Positions 8,230 to 16,135 are shown, numbered from the stretch's first letter. The stretch: 64,000 nucleotides of DNA from an uncultured Bacteroides sp. (GCF_958445495.1 NZ_CAUCSQ010000001.1:1-64000), one strand, 5' to 3'. Notes: generated from the letters alone by a model not told the origin. A program made the numbers and translations.

Positions 8230-9935
8230 AGTCCAAGGAATATTTCATTTAACGAATCCTGCACGGGCATATTCTCTTTCATCGCTTTCTGGCTGATGCG
8301 TTCGATTTCTTTCAACAGCGGATATCGGCATCCGACAGACAGAGGACATTGCCGGCAATTGAAACATACAGGCGTGTCGATAGCTTTCAAAGCCTTTTCC
8401 GGATGATCAAGGAATGAACGCGCAATCATATAATCACGCGCATCCGTATCCGTAACGGTCCTACCCTGCAAAATCTCAAGTATCTGCCCATAATAGGAAT
8501 GCATGGCCCGTTGTTGAGAACGGCAATATTCCGCATACCCCTCCAGACACCTGGCAGCCTCCTCCTTCTGTCCCAGCCTGACATGGAGCAGCATTAACAG
8601 AAGATGGCGGTTTACCGTATTCTTCGGATTGGAGTTGCGGGTAAACAGCTCGATTGCCTCTTTATCCAACTGATTGAGATACTCTATCGTTTCAAGACAT
8701 TCCGCCTCGTCAAGAGCAGCAAACCGGAACAACGGATTTATCCGGTTTTCTGTCAACTGCATGTGATACACCCGCCTGTTGAGATTGCAGAAAGCATGGT
8801 CGATTTCGGAAAGTCCCGGAACAACGATATGGAGAGCGGGAAATCCGAGAAAAGAATTATCGCGGATATAGATGTCATACCCTTTTGCCATTATCCACCG
8901 GCAGATATGATGCAAATCTTCCCGGAAATTTCCGCCAATCGGAATCGTAGTATGCCCCGAATAAGAATAGGAAGGCGAAGCAGTAAAGAAATTCCCGTGT
9001 TGCCTCCCTCGCCCGTACATTAAACTCCGTTTGAACTCATTGAACATATCGAGCCGTTCGCAAGCGTTCACATCATTCTCAAAAACCAATGTCTCGGCAG
9101 TATAGCCTTGGAATATTTCCGTATAGCAACGTTCCAACGCAATTTCCGGATTGAGGTCAGCTCCCAAATGCAGAATATATTTCGTCCTGTCTCCATTGAA
9201 CAAAAGAAGTCCGATAACAGGGAATCCTTCTCCCAACGAATAGTCCTTAACATAATAATCCATATTGTACTTGTCGCGAAGCTCATTCAAACGTTCCAAT
9301 ACTTCCGTACCTTCAAATACGGAAAGCGGCACATCGGGCGGCACGATTTCCCTGCGGTACATCTCTTGTATGCAATATCGCTCGAATATCTCACAAAAAC
9401 CCTGTACTAGCGCTTCTTCACGGATATTTCCCGCACACATCCCGTTGGAGCCATTAATCCAACGAATGAGCGAATACGGAATGTCCTTCACCTTTCCGCT
9501 ATTGACATGATAAAAAGGAAGGGAAACGCCCTCTACCGTACCGGCTTTCAGCCCGTCGGGCGGTAACACACGCGGCACAAACCGTTTTATCTCCTCCAAC
9601 GCCTCCTCATGATTCCACCTGTAAGGCGTCTCGTCAGGATAAAAACGACAGGGCTCGTCGATGCATGCCGGATTGGGATATACAATCACCCGATTCTGAA
9701 AACGTTCCATAAATTCGGCATAACCGCTGGCAAGCGCGTATTCCCTGTTCATACCCTTACCGTTTGTCCCTATGGACGTATCCTCGTCACGGGACAGGTA
9801 GATTCGGCAGGAACAAAACATGTAACCGTCGCCAAGCGGCATTTCCATGACAGGAAGCTTATGCGCTGCTATAATATTCTTAATACGGCAGACGGTTCCT
9901 GCCGGCGTATCGGCCTTATATGATTTCGCTATCAT
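8226..9935 (-). CDS. YcaO-domain protein with helical repeats and a Cys-rich tail
   Basis: The YcaO ATP-binding signatures are present: GTNGKGMNREYALASGYAEF (56 onward) with its Glu residues, EEALVQGFCEIFERYC (173-188) and ERCYTEIFQGY. YcaO enzymes use ATP to activate a backbone amide, giving azolines, thioamides or amidines. Residues of about 430-510 look like TPR-type helix pairs. The tail holds C524, C527, C530 and C536, a possible metal site. The start overlaps the previous radical SAM gene by 20 bases. There is no partner E1-like or dehydrogenase gene nearby, so classic azole formation is less likely than thioamidation or amidine formation, or a new reaction with the radical SAM partners. 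Confidence 0.9.
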   Translation of the reverse strand: MIAKSYKADTPAGTVCRIKNIIAAHKLPVMEMPLGDGYMFCSCRIYLSRDEDTSIGTNGKGMNREYALASGYAEFMERFQNRVIVYPNPACIDEPCRFYPDETPYRWNHEEALEEIKRFVPRVLPPDGLKAGTVEGVSLPFYHVNSGKVKDIPYSLIRWINGSNGMCAGNIREEALVQGFCEIFERYCIQEMYRREIVPPDVPLSVFEGTEVLERLNELRDKYNMDYYVKDYSLGEGFPVIGLLLFNGDRTKYILHLGADLNPEIALERCYTEIFQGYTAETLVFENDVNACERLDMFNEFKRSLMYGRGRQHGNFFTASPSYSYSGHTTIPIGGNFREDLHHICRWIMAKGYDIYIRDNSFLGFPALHIVVPGLSEIDHAFCNLNRRVYHMQLTENRINPLFRFAALDEAECLETIEYLNQLDKEAIELFTRNSNPKNTVNRHLLLMLLHVRLGQKEEAARCLEGYAEYCRSQQRAMHSYYGQILEILQGRTVTDTDARDYMIARSFLDHPEKALKAIDTPVCFNCRQCPLSVGCRYPLLKEIERISQKAMKENMPVQDSLNEIFLGL

Positions 9936-11277
9936 AATTTTCTGCTATCAATGATTTGATTTGTCTTTGATAATTGGCTTTCCAATCAGGACAGCCGGAT
10001 TGAGTACCATGCTTTTTATCGGCAAACAAGGCATTATGAGGACACCCGCCATTGCAAAGAGGAACAAGCACGCACTCTTTACAAACGGCATCTTTCAGCG
10101 GGCTCCATTTGTTCCATAAGCCGTACCATTCAGGAATAGGCTCTGCTGCATCATCCTGCACGCCGATATGTCCCGTTATCCACCGCATATTACCTACAGT
10201 GTCCAAACATTTATAAATTTCCCCACCGACACCGATTACGATATCCCCCTTACGCAAGCATCCGCCAGACGGTGCAGCAGACGGGAACCGATATTTCCAT
10301 AACCCCAACCGGTGGGCATACCGGATAAGCCGCCATTCCACATCGGCAAATTCCGTTTCGGAATAAAGGGATTCGGATATTCCGTCGGGAGCATAGTTAT
10401 AATCAACGGTTCTGCAAAACGCCAACCCGATGCGCCTGTTCAACTTGCTTTCGGCTATCCGGTCAAGTAATGCCGGGATATGCGATACGTTATTTTTATC
10501 GATTGTCATACGCATCGTCACCCACGCCCCCATTTCCGTCAACATTTCGATATTGCGCCAAATAACAGGGAAAGAGGGTTTCCGTGAAACCAACGGGCGC
10601 CGTTGTTCATGAATATCTTCCGGACCGTCGACCGTGATGATGTATCTTCTCACATTCAGGCAGGATATCAACTCGTCACACCGCCGCCTATTCAATGCAA
10701 AGCCGTTGGTCGTGATATCTGCCGAATATTCTATACAGTGGTCTTCACAGAAATTCATCATGACAACCGACAGTTCTTTAAGTCTGTCATAGGCAAGTAA
10801 CGGTTCTCCGCCAAACCACGTCACACGGAGTCTTTTGCATGTAACGGCCCGGCTTTCCAAAAAAAGCAAAATGTCATTCATTGTCGAACGGCTGATTCTG
10901 CTTTTACCCTTCGCTCCTTCAAAACAATAAACACATTGCATTTGGCAATTCTGAGTCAGAAGAATAGTCAAGTCAATGTACGACAAGTCCTCTTTGCCTT
11001 TCAGGAACTGCGTTTCCCATTCCTTTTTTTCATCCTTGTCGGAAGCGACCAAAATACCCAATTGGAACAGGGTATTCAAACGGGACTCATCAAGTTTGCC
11101 CGGTTCTTTGATTTCCGAGACATCCATCAATACGGCATTGCGCAAAAAGGTATTAAAGACGACTGTCTTCTTCTCATCTACGTCAATCCGGTCATTCCAG
11201 ACCGACCATTTCAATTCATTTGCATTTATCCCCGACGAACCGATTCGGTTTTTATCATTTTGCAGTAACAGTTTCAT
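9916..11277 (-). CDS. Radical SAM/SPASM peptide maturase with N-terminal extension
   Basis: Residues 1-100 form an N-terminal region like the short domain seen in SPASM-type RiPP maturases (NTFLRNAVLMD, LFQLGILVAS). The radical SAM cluster motif is C111, C115, C118 (CQMQCVYC), followed by VTWFGGEPLLAY. The C-terminal SPASM part contains CLRKGDIVIGVGGEIYKCLD and CKECVLVPLCNGGCPHN, the Cys pattern of two auxiliary clusters. It overlaps the upstream B12-type gene by 23 bases and the YcaO gene by 20, showing one tightly coupled operon. The substrate is presumably the small peptide at 13790-13903. Confidence 0.9.
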   Translation of the reverse strand: MKLLLQNDKNRIGSSGINANELKWSVWNDRIDVDEKKTVVFNTFLRNAVLMDVSEIKEPGKLDESRLNTLFQLGILVASDKDEKKEWETQFLKGKEDLSYIDLTILLTQNCQMQCVYCFEGAKGKSRISRSTMNDILLFLESRAVTCKRLRVTWFGGEPLLAYDRLKELSVVMMNFCEDHCIEYSADITTNGFALNRRRCDELISCLNVRRYIITVDGPEDIHEQRRPLVSRKPSFPVIWRNIEMLTEMGAWVTMRMTIDKNNVSHIPALLDRIAESKLNRRIGLAFCRTVDYNYAPDGISESLYSETEFADVEWRLIRYAHRLGLWKYRFPSAAPSGGCLRKGDIVIGVGGEIYKCLDTVGNMRWITGHIGVQDDAAEPIPEWYGLWNKWSPLKDAVCKECVLVPLCNGGCPHNALFADKKHGTQSGCPDWKANYQRQIKSLIAENYDSEII

Positions 11278-12625
11278 GCGTATTGATGTATTTTTTTAAA
11301 GATTGCAAACGGCTGTGCCAATATTCAAAACGCTCATGAGGCATATCTCCGAACAACATCGGGAAATTCAGCATGCCCAACATCGTCCAGTCACGAGTGT
11401 CCTTAATATACGGCTCTATGACCGGTTTATTATTGTCATAATCTACAGAACCCGGAACAGGAGAAAATTTATTGACGGCAAGCGAAGTCGGCCGTGTCTC
11501 GACAATAAGTCGTTCTGTCAGTTCCAAATCGTCTTCCCTTTCTCCAAAATAATTAATTATGTAACTTGTATAGAACGGAATTCCTATCTTATGGCATAAC
11601 CGGGCAGCCCTACGGCACTGTTCTACAGTGATACGTTTGTTCATCCTGTCAAGAATACGCTGGCTGCCGGATTCAAAACCGAAAAACAGCTTGATACATC
11701 CCGCCTTTTTCAATAATATCAAGAAGTCTTCATCTACTTGATTGACCCGTAAATTCGCCCACCACCGATAAGGCGTTCCCTGACTAATCAACCGGCGGCA
11801 TACATCTTCCCATATACGCCGGAAATTCCCGATAGAGCTGTCTTGTATAATAAAGGTATCGACAGCACACTGTTGCGAAACCCACTTCATTTTTTCAACA
11901 AAATATCCGGCTGAATGACAACGCGCATGCAAAAAACAATTATGAGCGCAGAAATTACACCTGTACATACATCCTCGTCCAAAAGTTATGGGGATTACCC
12001 TGTGAACAACCGCGTTGGAAATCTGATGAGAGGGTTGTGTATAAAAATCTTTATCGATAAGATTCCAATCCGGAAAAGGAATCTCATCAAGGTCAGATAT
12101 GACATCGGCTTTTTCCATATTTTTATTTCCGGGTAAAAAAAAGCCTTTAATAAGTTCCATCCGTTCACCCCGTAATAAACGGAGAAGAGGAAGTTCTCCC
12201 TCTCCGATTACCACGGCATCGAAAGGAATGTACGAAAGGGTGTTTTGAGGCAATAAGGTCGGGTGTACGCCTCCTGCAATCAAAAGAGGCCGTCTTTGAT
12301 TTCCCTCACGAAACCTTTCCGCCAAATCGTTAAATATGTGCAGCGCATACTGAAAACGTGCCGTAAAAAAGGAAAAACCTATCACGTCAGGCTCGAAAGA
12401 CCGGCACATAGCCCACAATTCATCCAATGTTTTATTATCGTCCCCTTTGTTACACCGCAACATCTGTTGCATATCGGCTATTTTTACCGATGCGCCATGT
12501 ACTTTCAGATAAGTAGCCAATCCAACGACTCCTTCGGGAGCTCTTTCCGGCTCATCCGTAAAGTTACAATCCGTATTTCCGATATAAAATCCAGACCAAG
12601 GAATTATGAATAGGATTCGTCTCAT
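11255..12625 (-). CDS. B12-binding-type radical SAM protein
   Basis: Residues 1-150 resemble the cobalamin-binding Rossmann domain of the BchE/P-methylase group (APEGVVGLATYLKVHG, LLIAGGVHPTLLPQ, AVVIGEGELPLL), although no DxHxxG motif is present. The radical SAM motif is C219, C223, C226 (CMYRCNFC). The core continues with IQDSSIG and FFGFESGSQRILDRMNK, as in this family. Members often methylate unactivated carbon or phosphorus, or rearrange rings. In this cluster it could C-methylate the peptide (inference). It starts one base after the stop of the upstream SPASM gene. Confidence 0.87.
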   Translation of the reverse strand: MRRILFIIPWSGFYIGNTDCNFTDEPERAPEGVVGLATYLKVHGASVKIADMQQMLRCNKGDDNKTLDELWAMCRSFEPDVIGFSFFTARFQYALHIFNDLAERFREGNQRRPLLIAGGVHPTLLPQNTLSYIPFDAVVIGEGELPLLRLLRGERMELIKGFFLPGNKNMEKADVISDLDEIPFPDWNLIDKDFYTQPSHQISNAVVHRVIPITFGRGCMYRCNFCAHNCFLHARCHSAGYFVEKMKWVSQQCAVDTFIIQDSSIGNFRRIWEDVCRRLISQGTPYRWWANLRVNQVDEDFLILLKKAGCIKLFFGFESGSQRILDRMNKRITVEQCRRAARLCHKIGIPFYTSYIINYFGEREDDLELTERLIVETRPTSLAVNKFSPVPGSVDYDNNKPVIEPYIKDTRDWTMLGMLNFPMLFGDMPHERFEYWHSRLQSLKKYINTHETVTAK

Positions 12626-13768
12626 TCATTTCGTATTTAATATTTTATCAATAACCGACCTTTTCTCTCCGATGGTCTTTCCTTTTAGAATATAAAGTCC
12701 GCCTCCTTTCGATTCTATCCAGTCTACCACACGATTCCAATACATCATATTGCTTTTACACCTGTATGGATATCCAAGCATAAAACGCTCTCTGAAACAT
12801 CCTCCGTGACAAGTAGGTTCAAATCTGCATTGACGGCATTTTTCCGGGACCGGAGCCATCGCTGCAATTTTTTCCCTCGCATTAGATTTTATAAACTCCT
12901 CAGGGGCCTGTTCCAGAAAATTTCCTATAACAGATTCCGGCACATCAAATTCCGCACATGAAAAAATATCGCCTCCCGGACTAAATGCCATATAACGTTT
13001 GTGGCAATCAGCTTCCCGAAGGCAGAGGGAAGGCACGCCTAAAAGCAGGTCTGCAATCAATTTCACGATGTCGGTATTAGGCGCAGGTTCAGGGTCGCCG
13101 GCCCACCTGTCAAAGAAACGTATCATGGCTTCGGCATATTCCTCATCGCTTATATACATAGGTGACGATAACACATCCGAATTACTGATAGGAAAGACAC
13201 GGGACAGGCGCACATTCATTTTTCTTTTTTTATAAAAATCGTAAATATCGTCAATCCTGTCTAAATTATCCCTTGTTATGAGGTTAATCGCCCCACATCT
13301 GATGCCGGAAGATAAAGCGTTGTCAATGTTCCTTACGGCAATTTCCGTTGAGTCTTTTCCAGACGGGAATGTACGGTAACTGCTGAACAGGTCAATGCTG
13401 ACACCGACGAAACCGGCAAAGCAAGTATTAATCAAATCGTATGTATCCGGCCCAAGCAAGGTTGCGTTAGTCTGTGTGCCGTGAGAAACCCTTATTCCGT
13501 TTTCTGCAAATAAATCATTGGCATACTTTATGATGGCCGGCAATTTTCTAGCGAGCAAAAAAGGTTCACCGCCATGCCAACAAATCGTGATGCTTTCGGC
13601 TCCCACAATAGAAGCATATTTGCATACGAACCGAAGCCCCCTTTGAATTTCATCATCCGACATTTCTGTTCCTTGGGCATAATTATCACGCCCATAACAA
13701 TACCGACACGCCAGATTACATTTCAATGTGACCTTAAACGTTACATATATGTTCTTAAATGTTGACAT
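12626..13768 (-). CDS. Radical SAM/SPASM protein (anSME-like) next to the precursor peptide
   Basis: The radical SAM motif is at the extreme N-terminus, C17, C21, C24 (CNLACRYC), followed by TICWHGGEPFLL. This N-terminal placement and the SPASM tail (CHKRYMAFSPGGDIFSCAEF, then CRQCRFEPTCHGGCFRER) resemble anaerobic sulfatase-maturating enzymes and RiPP cross-linking enzymes. No sulfatase gene is near, whereas the precursor-like peptide ends only 21 bases upstream. A peptide-modifying role is therefore more likely. It is the first enzyme gene of the operon. Confidence 0.9.
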   Translation of the reverse strand: MSTFKNIYVTFKVTLKCNLACRYCYGRDNYAQGTEMSDDEIQRGLRFVCKYASIVGAESITICWHGGEPFLLARKLPAIIKYANDLFAENGIRVSHGTQTNATLLGPDTYDLINTCFAGFVGVSIDLFSSYRTFPSGKDSTEIAVRNIDNALSSGIRCGAINLITRDNLDRIDDIYDFYKKRKMNVRLSRVFPISNSDVLSSPMYISDEEYAEAMIRFFDRWAGDPEPAPNTDIVKLIADLLLGVPSLCLREADCHKRYMAFSPGGDIFSCAEFDVPESVIGNFLEQAPEEFIKSNAREKIAAMAPVPEKCRQCRFEPTCHGGCFRERFMLGYPYRCKSNMMYWNRVVDWIESKGGGLYILKGKTIGEKRSVIDKILNTK

Positions 13769-13789
13769 AGCGATAAACTTGTTGATTTT

Positions 13790-13903
13790 TTAATCAAGCG
13801 GAGCGGGATGACCTTGATTGCAATGGTCACACCATTCGGCTTGAACTTCACTTGCATCGAGACGTACTTCGAGTTCAGCGAAAAGAATTTCATTCTGTGC
13901 CAT
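13790..13903 (-). CDS. Candidate RiPP precursor peptide, 37 residues
   Basis: A short frame from ATG 13903 to TAA 13790 encodes 37 residues. The N-terminal half is acidic and amphipathic (FAELEVRLD), like the recognition leader of many RiPP precursors. The C-terminal half is EWCDHCNQGHPAPLD, with two Cys, Trp, His, Asn and Pro, a plausible modified core. It directly precedes four radical SAM genes, a YcaO gene and a peptidase, all on the same strand. Nothing longer is open in this gap. I do not recognise the peptide as a member of a named family, so the call rests on position and composition. Confidence 0.8.
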   Translation of the reverse strand: MAQNEILFAELEVRLDASEVQAEWCDHCNQGHPAPLD

Positions 13904-14015
13904 AGTGGTATAAATTTTTCATGATTCCTACTCTATTAAGGCTTTTCGGATTCCGCCTTTCGATATCTAATTATCAGCTAATAATATCCAAGAATATATT
14001 ACGTTACACTCCTTA

Positions 14016-14090
14016 TTAAGACCAACAATCCGACAATTCCCTTGTTTCCCCTTTTAAATGACATTTCAGTCTTTCCTGTAGATGTTCCAT
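14016..14090 (-). CDS. Possible 24-residue frame starting inside the left inversion site
   Basis: The frame runs from ATG 14090 to TAA 14016 and encodes MEHLQERLKCHLK then GETRELSDCWS. Its start lies in the left recombination site, so any transcript crossing the site into the cluster would carry it. It could be a leader peptide, a second minimal precursor, or chance. Confidence 0.25.
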   Translation of the reverse strand: MEHLQERLKCHLKGETRELSDCWS

Positions 14091-14107
14091 TTCCTTGTAA
14101 GAAACGG
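14087..14107 (+). repeat. Left inverted recombination site (IRL)
   Basis: The site has arms CCATTTC and GAAACGG around a 7-base spacer CTTGTAA, which is the arm-spacer-arm form of a tyrosine-recombinase core site. It matches the site at 14261-14281 in inverse orientation over 20 identical bases (14090-14109 against 14278-14259), with one mismatch in an arm. Confidence 0.85.
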
Positions 14108-14260
14108 ATTATTTAGTTAATTCGCTGATAAACAGAAGAGATAAGTATCTTATGAGATTTATTGGGTTAACAAAAAATATGTTATTGAACATGAACTATA
14201 AATATTATAACATTCCAATGCCTTATGATTCAAAATTATTGTTACTTTCGCACCGGACAT
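14108..14260. promoter_or_regulatory. Invertible promoter segment (inferred)
   Basis: This AT-rich, gene-free segment of 153 bases lies between two inverted recombination sites. On the plus strand TACTTTCG (14243-14250) matches 7 of 8 -7 box positions and points out through the right site, away from the RiPP genes; the same variant box lies upstream of the gene at 27707. On the minus strand TAATTTTG (14238-14231) matches 8 of 8 but has no -33 box. If the plus-strand box is the real one, the sequenced orientation is OFF for the cluster. Confidence 0.65.
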
Positions 14261-14281
14261 CCGTTTCTTACAAGGAAACGG
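14261..14281 (-). repeat. Right inverted recombination site (IRR)
   Basis: Perfect dyad arms CCGTTTC and GAAACGG surround the spacer TTACAAG, which is the reverse complement of the spacer in the left site. Equal spacers in opposite orientation mean that recombination between the two sites inverts the DNA between them. The site is 27 bases from the end of the recombinase gene. Confidence 0.85.
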
Positions 14282-14307
14282 ACATATTTACGTCACAGGA
14301 AGCTTTC

Positions 14308-15510
14308 TTATAATCCGTTAACAATCAATTCATTTACCCTATCGATAGTAGCCATATCAATTGAAGCGAGATATATCTGCGTAGTTGAAATAGACTCATG
14401 ACCGAGCGCATCGGAAATGACGCTGACCGGTACATTTTTTGACTTAGCAATAGTAGCCCAGGCATGACGGCTCACATACGTCGTAAGCGGAACCGGCAAC
14501 TTTATCATATCAGCTATGATTTTCAGTGAATTGTTTATGCGGCGCAATGCCGTTTCATACTGTTTACGCTCATCATTACCGGGACGGGTGATAACAGGGA
14601 GCAAATACGGTGAATATCCGGTCGGATAACGGCGGAGCAGTTCGTTGATTTGATTTATAATTTTGATGTGAAGCAACTGGCCGGTCTTGTGACGGCGGTA
14701 AGTCAGCACTCCGTTCCGAATATCCGTCTTTTTCAGGAAAGCAGCATCTATGAATGACATTCCCCTGCAGAAGAAAAGAAAAAGAAATACGTCACGGGCA
14801 AATTCAAGATTCGGTCTGAATGAAAGGTCGAGGTTCCGGATGCGTCTGACATCGTGAAGGGAAATCGCCCGCTTGGGCGTCTTTTCCATGCCCGTAAATA
14901 CCGTACGGAAAGGTTTCCGGTCTTCGGTCAGTTCCTGTTCTACGGCACGGTTGTAGACCGCCCGGAGGATACGCATATAAAAGGAAACGGAATTGGGCAT
15001 AAGTCCGGAGGCAAGCAGGTAGGCCTGATAATCTTCTATTACGATAGGGTCGATTGCCTCAACCGCAATATCCTCACCGGTCCGAAACCGTTTGAAGCTC
15101 CTCAATGCCGCACGGTAATTTCCGGCAGTACCAACGTGCTTTAACCGCAAGAGCCGGGCGATGACATTCTCCATGAAATTGAAAAAGCTGTTTTCTTCCC
15201 GGATACGCCGGAATTCCGTAACTATCTCCTCCGACGAATAGTCACGGTACAGATGGTCGAACTTACCGATGATTCCTCCCAGCCTTTCCATATCCCGGCG
15301 CAACCTTTGGATTATCGACCGGACGACTGCCGTCCGCCCGCCTACGGAAACGGGTACAGGTTCCGAACGCTTTTCATCCCACTCATAAGGGAACACTTTA
15401 TAATCGGTCGTAATCTGCCGGACAATCCGGTGGCAAGTTACGAGATAAACGATACTGCCCGGACGGTCTGGGACCGTTGACGGGCGAAATTTCACTTTTA
15501 CTGTAGTCAT
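14308..15510 (-). CDS. Tyrosine recombinase, probable DNA invertase
   Basis: This 400-residue protein of the Bacteroides integrase type has an N-terminal arm-type domain, a SAM-like core-binding domain (about 105-195) and a catalytic domain. Catalytic residues seen are R249 (FCRGMSF), K275 (RRHKTGQ), R348 (YVSRHAWAT), H371 (LGHESIS) and the nucleophile Y380 (TQIYLAS). The usual first His of the HxxR motif is Tyr345, a change common in this Bacteroides group. The gene stands alone with no excisionase, relaxase or other transfer gene, and inverted core sites lie at its 3' end. This fits a local invertase rather than an element integrase. Confidence 0.9.
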   Translation of the reverse strand: MTTVKVKFRPSTVPDRPGSIVYLVTCHRIVRQITTDYKVFPYEWDEKRSEPVPVSVGGRTAVVRSIIQRLRRDMERLGGIIGKFDHLYRDYSSEEIVTEFRRIREENSFFNFMENVIARLLRLKHVGTAGNYRAALRSFKRFRTGEDIAVEAIDPIVIEDYQAYLLASGLMPNSVSFYMRILRAVYNRAVEQELTEDRKPFRTVFTGMEKTPKRAISLHDVRRIRNLDLSFRPNLEFARDVFLFLFFCRGMSFIDAAFLKKTDIRNGVLTYRRHKTGQLLHIKIINQINELLRRYPTGYSPYLLPVITRPGNDERKQYETALRRINNSLKIIADMIKLPVPLTTYVSRHAWATIAKSKNVPVSVISDALGHESISTTQIYLASIDMATIDRVNELIVNGL

Positions 15511-15569
15511 ACTTTCATCGTTATAATTGGTTACTGTCTCAACTCATTACAAAAATGGACAATGTAATA

Positions 15570-15577
15570 CAAATCTA
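15570..15577 (-). promoter_or_regulatory. -7 box upstream of the recombinase gene
   Basis: On the minus strand TAGATTTG is a full match to TAnnTTTG, 60 bases upstream of the recombinase ATG. No clear -33 TTTG is seen at 19 bases. Confidence 0.45.
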
Positions 15578-15685
15578 CAGTCTGTGGAACGGAAAAGCAG
15601 TTTGAGAAACTCATTCATCGTCCTCCCGTTGTGGGCGATGCCATGATTTACGATTGCATGAAGATGATATGAAATTTTAAAAATA

Positions 15686-15719
15686 TCCCGTCGGGAAATA
15701 CGGAAAAATAGTATCTTTG
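15686..15719 (+). promoter_or_regulatory. Promoter of the ABM-domain gene with a small palindrome
   Basis: TATCTTTG (15712-15719) is a full -7 match, 63 bases upstream of the ATG at 15783. A perfect 11-base palindrome, TCCCG-T-CGGGA (15686-15696), lies where the -33 region would be and may bind a regulator. Confidence 0.55.
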
Positions 15720-15782
15720 CCTTCGGCTTTCCACCGGTTACCGTGGGAAAGCGATTCTTTTAATCATATAAATAAAAAGACT

Positions 15783-16058
15783 ATGCTCAGATTAAATGTA
15801 TTTGTCCGTGTAAACGAAACAAACCGCGAAGAAGCGATTAAAGCAGCTAAAGAACTGACAGCTTGTTCTTTGAAAGAAGAAGGATGCATTGCTTACGACA
15901 CTTTTGAAAGCAGCACCCGTCCCGATGTTTTCATGATTTGCGAAACCTGGCAGAATGCCGAAGTATTGGCAGCCCATGAAAAATCCCCTCATTTCGCCCA
16001 ATACGTAGGTATCATTCAGAAATTGGCTGAAATGAAACTGGAAAAATTCGAATTTTAA
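15783..16058 (+). CDS. Antibiotic biosynthesis monooxygenase (ABM) domain protein, YgiN-like
   Basis: The 91-residue protein has the ABM ferredoxin-like fold pattern: LRLNVFVRVN at the first strand, a helix rich in Ala and Lys (EEAIKAAKELTACSLKEEGC), then FMICETWQNAEVLAAHEKSPHF, which holds the family's WxxxxxxxxHxxxxHF signature. Such small dimeric proteins include quinol monooxygenases and stress proteins; the substrate is unknown. The frame is open 22 codons earlier, but that ATG lies next to the -7 box, so 15783 is the start. Two hairpins follow the stop. Confidence 0.88.
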   Translation: MLRLNVFVRVNETNREEAIKAAKELTACSLKEEGCIAYDTFESSTRPDVFMICETWQNAEVLAAHEKSPHFAQYVGIIQKLAEMKLEKFEF

Positions 16059-16059
16059 A

Positions 16060-16135
16060 TGAACTTCAAAGCTTCCCGGAAACCTTGAAGTTCATCAGGT
16101 TCCCCTAGTTACAACAACCTGTAACAAGGGGAATT
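16060..16135 (+). terminator. Two consecutive hairpins after the ABM gene
   Basis: The first hairpin has perfect 10-base arms TGAACTTCAA and TTGAAGTTCA (16060-16094). The second (16100-16133) pairs TTCCCC-GTTACA with TGTAAC-GGGGAA, with single bulged bases, and is followed by TTTT. The second looks like an intrinsic terminator. Confidence 0.65.

Noticed and set aside
12626..13768. Anaerobic sulfatase-maturating enzyme
   Set aside because: The motif layout allows it, but no sulfatase is in the window and the gene is inside a peptide-modification operon next to a precursor-like frame.
14308..15510. Reading the recombinase as integrase of a mobile element carrying the RiPP cluster
   Set aside because: No excisionase, relaxase, mobilisation or phage genes are nearby and I found no direct-repeat attachment sites flanking 5769-15510; inverted core sites at its end fit a local invertase better.
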